Assembly: GCF_000735365.1 (NCBI RefSeq)
Contig: NZ_JMPL01000034.1
Coordinates: forward strand, 1 to 37,234
Origin: Kluyvera ascorbata ATCC 33433
GTDB taxonomy: Bacteria > Pseudomonadota > Gammaproteobacteria > Enterobacterales > Enterobacteriaceae
Direction: 5' to 3'
DNA: 37,234 bases
In this document: in pieces, positions 27,881 to 37,234 of the stretch
How positions within the stretch are numbered: the first letter of the stretch is position 1
Layout of the letters: each line of letters opens with the position of its first letter
The notes under the pieces: generated by a model
What the model saw: only the letters and a program-made list of their open reading frames with translations
The model's database searches: none
Told to the model about the DNA's origin: nothing
Made by a program: the position numbers and the translations under genes

Positions 27881-29542
27881 TTAGCGAATATTGATTAATG
27901 CGTCGAAGATGGTGCTTGCGGTTTGCAGCACCTGCGCATTGGCCAGATAGTACTGTTGATAAAGCTGCAGGTTGCCGTATTCTTCATCGAGGTTCACCCC
28001 GGAGATAGACTGCTGCTGCTCGGTTAATTGGGTGACCACGTTTGTCTGCGTGGTACTGCTGCTCTTCAGCGTCGAGGTTTTGGTACCGATGCTACTCACC
28101 AGCGCCGCGTAGGCATCGCTGAAGCTCTTCGAGCCGCCAACCACTTTACTGTTTTGCAGATCCAACAGCGCCTGACCGTTGCGGTTATCGCTCTCACCAA
28201 CGCTGTCACCGTTAGCGTCCGGCAGCCCCATCGCAATTTCAGACTCGCTGCTGATAGCGACTTTCATGTTGACGATAGTGTCGCTGACCGGCTTAACGGT
28301 GAAGCTATCACCGGTATTTGCTGCGCCCGTTCCGCCAATAGAAACCGACAGGCCGTCAAATTTCAGCGTGGTCGCATCGCTATCCGCATCCAGCTTCACG
28401 GTGGTGTTATCGGAAGTGCGCGTCACCTGCCAACCGCTGTCGGTTTTCACCACACGGTAATCCGTCGCCTGTACCGCAGATGACTTACTAACGCTTGCCG
28501 TCAGCTCTGCGTCGCCGGTATTTTTACTGTTTGCCAGAACGGACGGTTTGCCGAAGGAGAAGAAATTCTCGCCGGTATCGCCGTTGGCATCAACGCCTTG
28601 CTTATGCACCGTGTTGAAAGCGTCGGCAAAGGCCAGCGCCATCTGGTTCAGGCTATTGCGCGTCTGGTCCAGATCCTGAGAGCGGAACGTCAACATGCCG
28701 CCCAGTGAACCGGTCGTCAGCAGCTTTTCCGGGATCTCAACATTGCCCGCCACGTTATCAACATAAGCCACAGTCGTCCGCGTTGGATCGGCACTGCTCG
28801 GTACCGCCGCCAGTTGGTTAGACTTGGTCCCCGCCACCAGCGTATAGCCGTTTGCCATGGTGATGTTGTAGGTGCTGCCATCCTGGACGTTGACTTCAAC
28901 GCCCACCAGCTTGTTCAGGTCGCTCACCAGCTGATCGCGCTGGTCCAGCAGATCGTTTGGCGATGCGCCTGCGCCTACGCCGGTCAGACGTGAAATTTTG
29001 TCATTGAGGCTGGCAATCTGCGAGGTGTAGTTGTTTATCTGATCAACGGTCGACGAAATACTCAGGTTGATCTGCTTGTCCTGGTCACGCAGATACTGGT
29101 CAGCAACCTTGAACTGGTTTACCACGCCATCGGCCTTACCCAGCACGGTCTGGCGTGCCGCCGGATCTTCGGCGTTGCTCACCAGCGTCTGCAGGCTGCT
29201 GAAGAAATCCTGCAGGGTCGTCGAGATGTTATTGGTCGTGCTCGCAAACATGTTGTCGAGCTTAGAAACCTGATCGTAACGCGTACTCAAACCGCTGCTC
29301 TGGCTTTGCGCCGAACGCAGCTGGTTGGTGATAAAGGCGTTATATTCACGCTGAATGCTGGAGACATTAACGCCATTGCCCACCCAACCGCCCGCACCAA
29401 GCGTACTGTTGGCTGCTGCCAGCACCGTCGTCTGACGGGTGTAGCCAGCGACGTTATAGCTGGAGATATTGTTACTGGTGGTATTCAGCGCCGACTGTGC
29501 GGCGCTCAGCCCGCTCATCGCGCTGTTAATTAAACTGGACAT
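27881..29542 (-). CDS. flgK: Flagellar hook-filament junction protein FlgK (HAP1)
   Basis: First junction protein at the hook tip. It is 553 aa (E. coli 547). The conserved rod/hook N-terminus is MSSLINSAMSGLSAAQSALNTTSNNISSYNVAGYTRQ; the C-terminal D0 helix is SGVNLDEEYGNLQLYQQYYLANAQVLQTASTIFDALINIR (written in parts it is NLDEEYGNLQ...IFDALINIR). The middle domains are variable and low in aromatic residues, as usual. GAAGGAGCG precedes the ATG. A clear FliA promoter lies upstream. Confidence 0.96.
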   Translation of the reverse strand: MSSLINSAMSGLSAAQSALNTTSNNISSYNVAGYTRQTTVLAAANSTLGAGGWVGNGVNVSSIQREYNAFITNQLRSAQSQSSGLSTRYDQVSKLDNMFASTTNNISTTLQDFFSSLQTLVSNAEDPAARQTVLGKADGVVNQFKVADQYLRDQDKQINLSISSTVDQINNYTSQIASLNDKISRLTGVGAGASPNDLLDQRDQLVSDLNKLVGVEVNVQDGSTYNITMANGYTLVAGTKSNQLAAVPSSADPTRTTVAYVDNVAGNVEIPEKLLTTGSLGGMLTFRSQDLDQTRNSLNQMALAFADAFNTVHKQGVDANGDTGENFFSFGKPSVLANSKNTGDAELTASVSKSSAVQATDYRVVKTDSGWQVTRTSDNTTVKLDADSDATTLKFDGLSVSIGGTGAANTGDSFTVKPVSDTIVNMKVAISSESEIAMGLPDANGDSVGESDNRNGQALLDLQNSKVVGGSKSFSDAYAALVSSIGTKTSTLKSSSTTQTNVVTQLTEQQQSISGVNLDEEYGNLQLYQQYYLANAQVLQTASTIFDALINIR

Positions 29543-29572
29543 GAACGCTCCTTCTTTAGACCATGGTATTAC

Positions 29573-29599
29573 TTATCGGATGGCGGGCGGCAAACTTGA
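29573..29599 (-). promoter_or_regulatory. FliA (sigma-28) promoter of flgKL
   Basis: On the minus strand TCAAGTTT (29592-29599), an 11-base spacer and TCCGATAA (29573-29580) match the sigma-28 consensus TAAAGTTT-N11-GCCGATAA at 7 of 8 positions in each half. It lies between flgJ and flgK, 30 bases before the flgK ATG, so flgKL can be made as a late (class 3) transcript. Confidence 0.9.
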
Positions 29600-29605
29600 G
29601 GCTCA

Positions 29606-30556
29606 TCAGAACAGATTTTCGATGTCGTTACGATAGGCATTGCTGACCTTATCGCTCATCGCTTTCAGCTGTTGAATCATGCTGGTGAGTTTGCGCGCAT
29701 ACTGCGGATCGGTGGCATAACCTGCGTTTTGTAGCGCCTGCGCGCCCTGCTCTGCCGTTGATGCCGAGGTTACCGCCGCATAGCGTGGGTTACGCGTTAG
29801 CAGATTCACATAGTCAGACAGCGCCTCAAGATAGGAGCTGTAGACACGGAACTTCGCCTTCACCTTCTTCGCTTCGCCGTTTTCAAATTCCGTGGTGGTG
29901 ATTTCCGTCACCTTACCCTTCCAGTCACCGGACGCTTTCACACCAAACAGGTTGAAGCTTGGTTCACCGTTTTCCCGACGGATCTGTCGCTGCCCCCAGC
30001 CGGACTCCAGCGCCGCCTGCGCCAGAATCAGGTGGTGAGGAATACCGCTCTGCTCACTCGCCAGCCGTGCCGGAAGCGACAGCTGGGCGAGGAAGTCTTT
30101 GCTATCGCCGGAAAGCGGCGTGTCGCTATTATCCGGCGCCTTCGGGAGCGCTTTACGCACCATCTGCGTCAGCGCGGCGTTCTGGTAGCTGGTGACCGTC
30201 TGCATATCGAACTTCATCGGCACCTGGCCGACATTGTCGGCCGGCTCCTGCTGCTGTGCCGACAGCTGCTTGACCATCTCCTCCGCCAGACCAAGGCCTT
30301 TTCCTGCCGTCATCTGTTGGGCGATTTGCTGGTCATACATACTGGTGTAAAGCCGCGTCTGTTCGCTGCTGAAAAGACCGTCTTTCGGCAGCGTTTCACG
30401 CATGCTTTTCAGCATCATCTGCACGAACATCCCTTCCACCTGACGCGCCACCGGCCGCAGGTTGGCCTGCGGGTCCTGTCCGGCCTTGGTTTTCAGCTCG
30501 TTCAGCGACTGCGCGTCCCAGGCGGCGCTCGCCAGTAGTTTGCTGTCGGTCAGCAT
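29606..30556 (-). CDS. flgJ: Flagellar rod-capping protein / muramidase FlgJ
   Basis: Periplasmic protein that caps the growing rod and digests peptidoglycan to let it pass. It is 316 aa (E. coli 313). The N-terminal half is the rod-cap (VEGMFVQMMLKSMRETLPKDGLF); the C-terminal half is a GH73 beta-N-acetylglucosaminidase with the catalytic Glu184 in LAQAALESGWGQ. Its ATG overlaps the flgI stop by one base (TGATG), indicating coupling. Confidence 0.95.
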   Translation of the reverse strand: MLTDSKLLASAAWDAQSLNELKTKAGQDPQANLRPVARQVEGMFVQMMLKSMRETLPKDGLFSSEQTRLYTSMYDQQIAQQMTAGKGLGLAEEMVKQLSAQQQEPADNVGQVPMKFDMQTVTSYQNAALTQMVRKALPKAPDNSDTPLSGDSKDFLAQLSLPARLASEQSGIPHHLILAQAALESGWGQRQIRRENGEPSFNLFGVKASGDWKGKVTEITTTEFENGEAKKVKAKFRVYSSYLEALSDYVNLLTRNPRYAAVTSASTAEQGAQALQNAGYATDPQYARKLTSMIQQLKAMSDKVSNAYRNDIENLF

Positions 30557-31653
30557 CAGACAATCTCCACCTTGGCGCGCAGGCAGCCTGCGCTCTGCAT
30601 CGCCTGAATAATCGACATCAGGTCGATTGGCGTTGCCCCCAACGCGTTCAGCGCACGCACCACGTTGTTCAGGTTGGCGCTAGCGCGAATGCTCTGCAGC
30701 GAACCGCCGCTCTGGCGAAGGTCAATCTGCGTCTGCGGCGTAACCACGGTACGGCCGCCAGCAAACGGCGTATCCGGCTGGTTCACCTGTGCGGAGCGGT
30801 TAACGGTAACGGACAGGTTACCTTGCGCGACAGCACAGCTATCCAGCGTCACTTCGCGGTTCATCACCACGGAGCCGGTACGGGAGTTGATAATGATCTT
30901 CGCATCCTGCGGCGTGGTACCTACCTCAAGGTTTTGAATATCCGCCAGAAGACGTACCTGACCGCTGCCGCCCACCGGCGCGCGCACCTGTACAGTACGC
31001 GCATCCAGCGCGGTAGCGTTACCGAGGCTGCTGCGACGGTTAATGGTGTTGGCAATCTGCTGCGCCATGGTGAAGTCATCGTCATTCAGCTGCAGGTTGA
31101 TGGTGTTACCCGCGCCGAACTGCGTAGGCAGCTCACGTTCAATGGTCGCCCCGCCGGTAATACGCCCGCCGTTCAGCTGGTTCACCTGCACGCTGCTTCC
31201 ACCGGCCGCGGCACCAGCGCCGCCGACCAGAATGTTGCCCTGCGCCAGCGCATACACCTGGCTGTCCACGCCTTTCAGCGGAGTCATCAGCAGCGTACCG
31301 CCGCGCAGGCTTTTAGCATTACCCATAGAGGAAACCACCACGTCGATGTTCTGCCCCTGGCGGCCAAACGCCGGAAGCTGCGCGGTGACCATCACCGCCG
31401 CCACGTTTTTCAGCTGCATGTTGGTGCCTGCTGGCACGGTGATCCCTAACTGGGAGAGCATGTTGTTAAGGCTCTGAGTGGTAAACGGCGTTTGCGTCGT
31501 CTGGTCACCCGTGCCATCAAGCCCCACCACCAGGCCATAGCCAATCAGCGAGTTTTCCCTCACCCCCTGCACGCTGGTGAGGTCGCGAATGCGTTCGGCG
31601 TGCGCCAGGCCGGTGACCAGCACCAGCGCCAGGGTTAGCAGAGTTTTAAACAT
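30556..31653 (-). CDS. flgI: Flagellar P-ring protein FlgI
   Basis: Forms the periplasmic P ring around the rod. It is 365 aa, the family length. A signal peptide with AHA-E cleavage (LVTGLAHA) is followed by [32 protein letters not shown] (first part [12 protein letters not shown]), a family hallmark. The two cysteines near the C-terminal half (DSCAVAQ and [12 protein letters not shown]) can form the disulfide made by DsbA. It starts 11 bases after the flgH stop. Confidence 0.97.
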   Translation of the reverse strand: MFKTLLTLALVLVTGLAHAERIRDLTSVQGVRENSLIGYGLVVGLDGTGDQTTQTPFTTQSLNNMLSQLGITVPAGTNMQLKNVAAVMVTAQLPAFGRQGQNIDVVVSSMGNAKSLRGGTLLMTPLKGVDSQVYALAQGNILVGGAGAAAGGSSVQVNQLNGGRITGGATIERELPTQFGAGNTINLQLNDDDFTMAQQIANTINRRSSLGNATALDARTVQVRAPVGGSGQVRLLADIQNLEVGTTPQDAKIIINSRTGSVVMNREVTLDSCAVAQGNLSVTVNRSAQVNQPDTPFAGGRTVVTPQTQIDLRQSGGSLQSIRASANLNNVVRALNALGATPIDLMSIIQAMQSAGCLRAKVEIV

Positions 31654-31664
31654 GGTTCACCTCG

Positions 31665-32363
31665 TTACATCGGCGATAAGTTAAGGAAGAAGCGCTGCAG
31701 CCAGCCCATATTCTGCGCTTCGTTGATATAGCCGTTGCCGACATATTCGATACGCGCATCCGCCACCTGCGTGGACGGTACGGTGTTGCTGCCGCTGATG
31801 GTGCGCGGGTTAACCACCCCGGAGAAGCGGATAAATTCTGTGCCCTGGTTGATAGCAATTTGCTTTTCACCCACGACATGCAGGTTGCCGTTGACCAGCA
31901 CCTGATCGACGGTCACCGTCAGCGTGCCGCTGAAGGTGTTGCTGGCGTTTGCGCCACCCTTACCGTTAAAGGTGTTGCCACCGGAAGCATCAACATCGGC
32001 GCGCGCATTACCAAACAGGCCCTGCAGGTAGCGCGGTACGGTGTCAAAGCCAAAATTCGTTTTTCCATCGCGGCTGGCGTTAGCCGACGAGCTTTTGCTC
32101 GCACTGACGTTTTCTTGCAGCACGATAGTCAGCGTATCGCCGATATTGCGCGGACGGCGGTCTTCAAACAGCGGCTGGTAGCCGTAGTTAATCGGCTGCG
32201 CGGTCTGGAAAATAGAGCCATTCGCCACCGGGACCGGGCCAGGAATCGGCTGGGCGGTCGTCGCCCCTTCCACCAGCGGCTTAGACGGCACCAGAGCACA
32301 CCCTGCCACGCTGAGGGCGACAATGGTTAAAAGCGGATAACGAAACGCTGCGGATTTTTGCAT
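31665..32363 (-). CDS. flgH: Flagellar L-ring lipoprotein FlgH
   Basis: Outer-membrane lipoprotein forming the L ring. It is 232 aa from the ATG at 32361-32363, the E. coli length. The lipobox is LSVAG-C ([13 protein letters not shown]), giving a lipidated Cys. Strongly conserved segments include [21 protein letters not shown] (start [12 protein letters not shown]) and [18 protein letters not shown]. The open frame extends 18 codons upstream, but that would displace the signal peptide. A purine-rich AGAAGAAAGCA precedes the ATG. A 130-base palindrome-rich gap separates it from flgG. Confidence 0.96.
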   Translation of the reverse strand: MQKSAAFRYPLLTIVALSVAGCALVPSKPLVEGATTAQPIPGPVPVANGSIFQTAQPINYGYQPLFEDRRPRNIGDTLTIVLQENVSASKSSSANASRDGKTNFGFDTVPRYLQGLFGNARADVDASGGNTFNGKGGANASNTFSGTLTVTVDQVLVNGNLHVVGEKQIAINQGTEFIRFSGVVNPRTISGSNTVPSTQVADARIEYVGNGYINEAQNMGWLQRFFLNLSPM

Positions 32364-32403
32364 TGCTTTCTTCTTCTGAATCTCAATGTTTGCCCCGAGA
32401 GTG

Positions 32404-32476
32404 CCCGGAGTCGGCATTCACACCTCGTCCGGGCTACACGGCCTGTCGTAGCCAGGACGAGCGAAGCGACTCCGGG
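32404..32476. repeat. Nested palindromic REP-type element between flgG and flgH
   Basis: Three nested pairs share one centre: CCCGGAGTCG/CGACTCCGGG (32404-32413 with 32467-32476), CTCGTCC/GGACGAG (32424-32430 with 32455-32461) and GGCTAC/GTAGCC (32432-32437 with 32448-32453). The 73-base element fills most of the 130-base gap inside the flg operon. Confidence 0.85.
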
Positions 32477-32493
32477 GAACGCCCGGCGAAGCC

Positions 32494-34040
<1,547 letters not shown>

Positions 34041-34060
34041 GAGGTCACCCTATTAGACGA

Positions 34061-35336
34061 TTAACGCAGGTTAACCAGCGTGTTGAGGATCTGATCCTGG
34101 GTTTTGATGGTCTGGGCGTTAGACTGATAGTTACGCTGCGCCACGATCATATTCACCAGCTCTTTACTCAGGTCGACGTTGGAAGCCTCGAGCGCGCCGT
34201 TGGTCAGCGAGCCAAAGTTACCGGTACCTGCCGTCCCCAGCAGCGCCACGCCAGAAGACTGGGTCGCGGACCAGACGTTATCGCCTTCGGATTGCAGGCC
34301 TTCGTTGTTGGCGAAGTTCGCCAGCACGATCTGACCCAGAAGCTGGCTCTGCTGGTTGGAGTACGTTCCCCACCACGGTGCCATCTTCGTTGATCTGGTA
34401 GCTCACCAGGTTACCCGGCGCGAAGCCGTTTTGAGTGGTGGCAACGATATCGTTGGAGCCGGTGTTTTGTTGCATGGAGTTGAGGAAGCTTAGGGAGAAC
34501 GTTTTACCACCAACCGAGCCGTTCAGACTTTCCAACTCAACGTCGATTTGCGGGCTGGTATTAGCCGCACCCAGAACCATATCGCCGGTGGTGGTATCGA
34601 GACTGTAGTTAGAGACGCTTTTCAGCGTACCCGTATCGTTGAACTCCATCTGAGCGGCCTGCACCGCCTTGGCATTCTTCACGCTGGAATCCAGGGTGTA
34701 GACATCCCACTTGTTATCCGTCGTTTTCACGTAATAGACGTTAACGTCATGAGAGTTACCCAGACTGTCGTAAACGGTCACGGTCCCTTTTTTGTTGTAG
34801 GTATCCGGGTCGGTGGCATCGAATGGCTTAGTGGCCGTGTCGATAGCCGCATCCGTAGAGTTCAGGTTCATCTGCATCGCCGCAGTTGTCGTCGTTTTTG
34901 CCGACATCAACGTATTCGGGATGGTCAGTGCAACCGGGTTTGCCCCCTGCTGGATGGTTGCCGGGTTGCCGGTCGCCGGGTAACCGGTGACGCTCAGCCC
35001 CTGCATGTTCACCAGGTTACGGTTTTCATCGAGCTTAAACTGGCCGTTACGGCTGTAGTAAACGGAGCCGTTGCTGTCGACCAGACGGAAGAAACCGTTC
35101 TGGCTGATGGCCACATCCAGCGCACGTCCGGTGCTGGTGGTGGTACCGTCGGTAAAGTCCTGGGTGATGCCCGCCACTTTAACGCCGAGACCCACTTTAG
35201 AACCGGCAAACATATCCGCAAATGAAGCGGTGCCGGATTTAAAGCCATAGGTGGCGGAGTTGGCGATGTTGTTGCCGATAACATCGAGGTTGGTGGCAGC
35301 CGCGTTTAAACCGCTGACCGCTTGTGAAAAGGCCAT
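34061..35336 (-). pseudogene. flgE: Flagellar hook protein FlgE, broken by a one-base frameshift
   Basis: Hook subunit, with about 120 copies polymerised under the FlgD cap. The 5' part (35336 to about 34372) reads MAFSQAVSGLNAAATNLDVIG... to INEDGTVVG and then leaves the family (stop at 34278). The family sequence resumes in another frame as YSNQQSQLLGQIVLANFANN and runs to TIKTQDQILNTLVNLR. The whole span is 1276 bases, one more than a multiple of three; dropping one base gives 424 aa (E. coli 402). The extra base is probably in the four-C run at 34368-34371. As given, the product lacks the C-terminal D0/D1 helices and could not polymerise. All else is intact, so it may be a sequence error. 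Confidence 0.9.
34368..34371 (-). other. flgE: Frameshift site in flgE (G4 run on the coding strand)
   Basis: The coding strand reads GTG GTG GGG AAC GTA CTC. With three instead of four G it reads GTG GTG GGA ACG TAC TCC (V-V-G-T-Y-S), which joins both family-matching parts. Deletion of the G at 34364 gives V-V-G-N-Y-S and would serve as well. Confidence 0.75.
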
Positions 35337-35363
35337 AACGTCTCTCCTGAAATAGTTAAAGGC

Positions 35364-36056
35364 TTAGATAATCTGGCGAACCTGATCCAGCGTAGTGGTG
35401 CCGTACGTTCCCAAATCCAATTTGTTGCCATCGCTGCCGAGCGTTACGCCCTGCACCAGCGCGAACTGCAGCGGTTGAACCACCAACTGCGTCGTGCCCT
35501 GGCTTGCGGCAATGCTGACTTTGTAAGCGCCGTCCGGCGCCGCAGAGCCATCGTCCAACGTGCCATCCCAGGTAAAGGTATGAACGCCCGCAGTCTGCGC
35601 CCCCACGTTCAGAGTACGGACAACTTTGCCGCTGCTGTCAGTAATGGTGGCGGTGACTTTGTCTGCCGCCTGCGTCAGCTCAATGCCAAACGGCGTGGTA
35701 TCGACGCCGTCGTCGCTGCTGCTTTTTCCCGCAAGAATGGTCGAACCCGGGATCATCACGCCGTGACCCACCAGCGAACTGGCCTGCAACGACTGGCTGC
35801 TATCGATTTGTCCGGAGATGGAACCGAGCGTGGTGTTGAGCTTCTCAATGCCGCTCAGGGTGCTGATCTGTGCCAGCTGTGAGGTTAATTCGTTGTTTTG
35901 CAGCGGGTTGGTCGGGTCCTGGTTTTTCAACTGAGCCACCAGCAGCGTCAGAAAGCTGCTTTGCAGGTCAGATGAACTGTTAGTCCCGGTGCTGTTCAGC
36001 GCTGACGAGGCTGAACTGCTGCTGGTGGTATCATTAATATTGGCTACGATAGACAT
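35364..36056 (-). CDS. flgD: Flagellar hook cap/scaffold protein FlgD
   Basis: The cap needed for hook assembly; it is discarded afterwards. It is 230 aa (E. coli 231). The N-terminal secretion segment is Ser/Thr-rich; the conserved FLTLLVAQLKNQDPTNPLQNN (core LLVAQLKNQDPTNPLQNN) is followed by ELTSQLAQISTLSGIEKLN. The C-terminal half has the FlgD Ig-like/tudor part (TAGVHTFTWDGTLDDG). It starts 12 bases after the flgC stop. Confidence 0.96.
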   Translation of the reverse strand: MSIVANINDTTSSSSASSALNSTGTNSSSDLQSSFLTLLVAQLKNQDPTNPLQNNELTSQLAQISTLSGIEKLNTTLGSISGQIDSSQSLQASSLVGHGVMIPGSTILAGKSSSDDGVDTTPFGIELTQAADKVTATITDSSGKVVRTLNVGAQTAGVHTFTWDGTLDDGSAAPDGAYKVSIAASQGTTQLVVQPLQFALVQGVTLGSDGNKLDLGTYGTTTLDQVRQII

Positions 36057-36068
36057 CGGTTATCTCCC

Positions 36069-36473
36069 TTATTGTCCAAGCGTCAACGTTTTCAGCATCA
36101 TGCTTTTCACGGTGTTGAGGACCTCGACGTTGGCCTGGTAGCTGCGCGACGCCGACATGGTGTTGACCATCTCGCCCACCACATCCACGTTAGGCATACG
36201 TACATAGCCCTTGGCGTCCGCCAGCGGATTTCCCGGCTGATAGACCAGCTTGTCCGGCTCCTGACTTTCCACCACGTCAGCCACCTTCACGCCGCCGGTT
36301 GCCGCCCCTATTGGCGCGTCCACCTGAAACACCACCTGCTTGGCGCGGTACGGCTGACCGTCCGGCCCGGCGACGCTATCGGCGTTGGCGAGGTTACTGG
36401 CCGCGACGTTAAGACGCTTGGACTGCGCGGTGAGCGCCGACCCGGCGACGTCGAAGATATTGAGTAATGCCAT
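36069..36473 (-). CDS. flgC: Flagellar proximal rod protein FlgC
   Basis: Proximal rod subunit, 134 aa, the E. coli length. [33 protein letters not shown] is the flg_bb_rod N-terminus (core [19 protein letters not shown]); the C-terminus [20 protein letters not shown] is the hook-basal D0 helix. It starts 3 bases after the flgB stop. Confidence 0.97.
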   Translation of the reverse strand: MALLNIFDVAGSALTAQSKRLNVAASNLANADSVAGPDGQPYRAKQVVFQVDAPIGAATGGVKVADVVESQEPDKLVYQPGNPLADAKGYVRMPNVDVVGEMVNTMSASRSYQANVEVLNTVKSMMLKTLTLGQ

Positions 36474-36476
36474 GGA

Positions 36477-36893
36477 TTAGTTCCCCTGCTGCAGGACACT
36501 CATCATGCCCTTGATTTGTCCGCCAAGAACCGTAAGACCGGTCTGGTACTGGAGGCTGTTATCAGCGAACTGCGTACGTTCCCGGTCCATGTCGACGGTG
36601 TTACCATCCATCGCGGGCTGGTCGGGAATGCGGTAAAGCAGATCAGCCTCTGGCGTTGAGACAGTCTGCGCGGGAATATGGCGTTCGGAGGTCAGCGTCA
36701 GCGCTACGCCGCTGCTTTCCGGCCGTCCGCGCGCCATTACTTTTTTGAGTTCACTGGCAAAATCAATATCGCGCGCCTGATACCCGGGGGTATCCGCGTT
36801 CGCGATATTAGCCGCCAGAATTTCCTGACGTTCAGCGCGTAGGTTCAGCGCTTCTTGCTGAAAACGTAAGGCGGCGTCGAGTTTGTCGAGCAT
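36477..36893 (-). CDS. flgB: Flagellar proximal rod protein FlgB
   Basis: Proximal rod subunit, first gene of the flgBCDEFGHIJ operon. It is 138 aa, as in E. coli. The motif [28 protein letters not shown] (core [18 protein letters not shown]) is diagnostic. The C-terminal helix is shorter than in other rod proteins, as usual. It has GGAGAC just upstream of the ATG and is divergent from flgA. Confidence 0.97.
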   Translation of the reverse strand: MLDKLDAALRFQQEALNLRAERQEILAANIANADTPGYQARDIDFASELKKVMARGRPESSGVALTLTSERHIPAQTVSTPEADLLYRIPDQPAMDGNTVDMDRERTQFADNSLQYQTGLTVLGGQIKGMMSVLQQGN

Positions 36894-36964
36894 GTCTCCT
36901 CCGCAAATGACAAAGTTTCAGCCGACAGCTTAAATCCCCTTACACGCGCGTCATCGACGGAATA

Positions 36965-36994
36965 AACGCAATATGCGTCGCTATTTGTTGCGTT
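36965..36994. promoter_or_regulatory. FlhD4C2 activator box between flgA and flgB
   Basis: On the minus strand the sequence at 36979-36994 reads AACGCAACAAATAGCG, an exact fit to the FlhDC half-box AA(C/T)G(C/G)-N2-3-AAATA(A/G)CG. A degenerate second half (AACGCAATATGCG) lies at 36965-36977 in the other direction. A TAAAAT at 37014-37019 is a plausible -10 for flgA. The arrangement fits a class 2 divergent promoter. Confidence 0.8.
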
Positions 36995-37049
36995 GATGTG
37001 GCGACAAGATGGGTAAAATGCGTGCATTATCTATTCACTGGAGCGTTCC

Positions 37050-37234
37050 ATGCGTCAGCTCATTGCCCCTCTCATCGCTGCGGCACTGGTCTTTAGCCCA
37101 TTGGCTTTAGCGGCCGATATCCAGACGCAGCTCACTGAATTTTTTACCCAGCGTCTGACCGGCTTTAGTAATGAAGTCACCGTGAAGCTGCGTAATACGC
37201 AAAACCTTAAGCTCGCATGCGACGGGCCCGCGTT
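37050..37234 (+). CDS. flgA: Flagellar P-ring assembly chaperone FlgA (5' part)
   Basis: Periplasmic chaperone for P-ring assembly. Only 61 complete codons lie in the window. The ATG follows CTGGAGCGTTCC. A signal peptide is plain: MRQLIAPLIAAALVFSPLAL-AA, with cleavage near residue 21; then DIQTQLTEFFTQRLTGFSNE resembles the E. coli FlgA N-terminus (SQLHSFFSAQLAGVSDE). It is divergent from flgB and shares the FlhDC box. Confidence 0.9.
   Translation, partial: MRQLIAPLIAAALVFSPLALAADIQTQLTEFFTQRLTGFSNEVTVKLRNTQNLKLACDGPA

Noticed and set aside
34278-34384. Programmed ribosomal frameshift in flgE
   Set aside because: No slippery heptamer or downstream stimulatory structure is evident, and flgE homologues are continuous.

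Overview
The window is chromosomal DNA from an enterobacterium (Enterobacteriaceae). Nearly every protein reads as a close homologue of the E. coli/Salmonella gene, and the order follows the E. coli mfd/ptsG/fab/rne/flg segment. Third codon positions are GC-rich, flagellar genes are present and REP-type palindromes lie between genes. An Enterobacter-like genus is plausible, but the sequence alone does not fix it. All homology statements rest on recalled family sequences; no database was searched.

Layout: (1) 1-4945, the 3' part of mfd and the TonB-dependent siderophore receptor fhuE, both +. (2) 5055-11078, a minus-strand run of ptsG, ycfH, holB, tmk, mltG and pabC. (3) 11220-17593, the minus-strand fatty-acid/phospholipid cluster, transcribed yceD-rpmF-plsX-fabH-fabD-fabG-acpP-fabF. 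(4) 17736-20623, yceF (+), an extra secreted alpha/beta hydrolase (+) flanked by REP palindromes, and rluC (-). (5) 20624-24538, the long rne leader and rne (+). (6) 24585-26847, a divergent LysR regulator/MFS transporter pair sitting between rne and flgL, which are neighbours in E. coli. (7) 26931-36893, the flagellar rod-hook-ring operon flgBCDEFGHIJ plus flgKL (-), followed by the first 61 codons of flgA (+).

The genes work together as follows. The fab cluster makes malonyl-ACP, the ACP carrier and the condensing and reducing enzymes; plsX passes acyl groups to phospholipid synthesis; yceD-rpmF couples this to ribosome assembly. The flg cluster builds the flagellar basal body and hook, with a recognisable FlhDC box at flgA/flgB and a FliA (sigma-28) promoter before flgKL. 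ptsG has visible Mlc and CRP sites and an SgrS pairing site.

Main oddities: single-base frameshifts in homopolymers in mfd (near base 14-19) and flgE (34368-34371), either real lesions or sequence errors; mfd lying directly next to fhuE, without the hinT-to-ldtC block found between them in E. coli, with a REP pair at the join; a lone sequence in the plsX-rpmF gap resembling a type I-E CRISPR repeat; a yceD promoter so close to its ATG that the mRNA would be almost leaderless; and a large nested palindrome inside the flg operon. I found no convincing new multi-gene system. The least-characterised items are the secreted hydrolase and the LysR/MFS pair.
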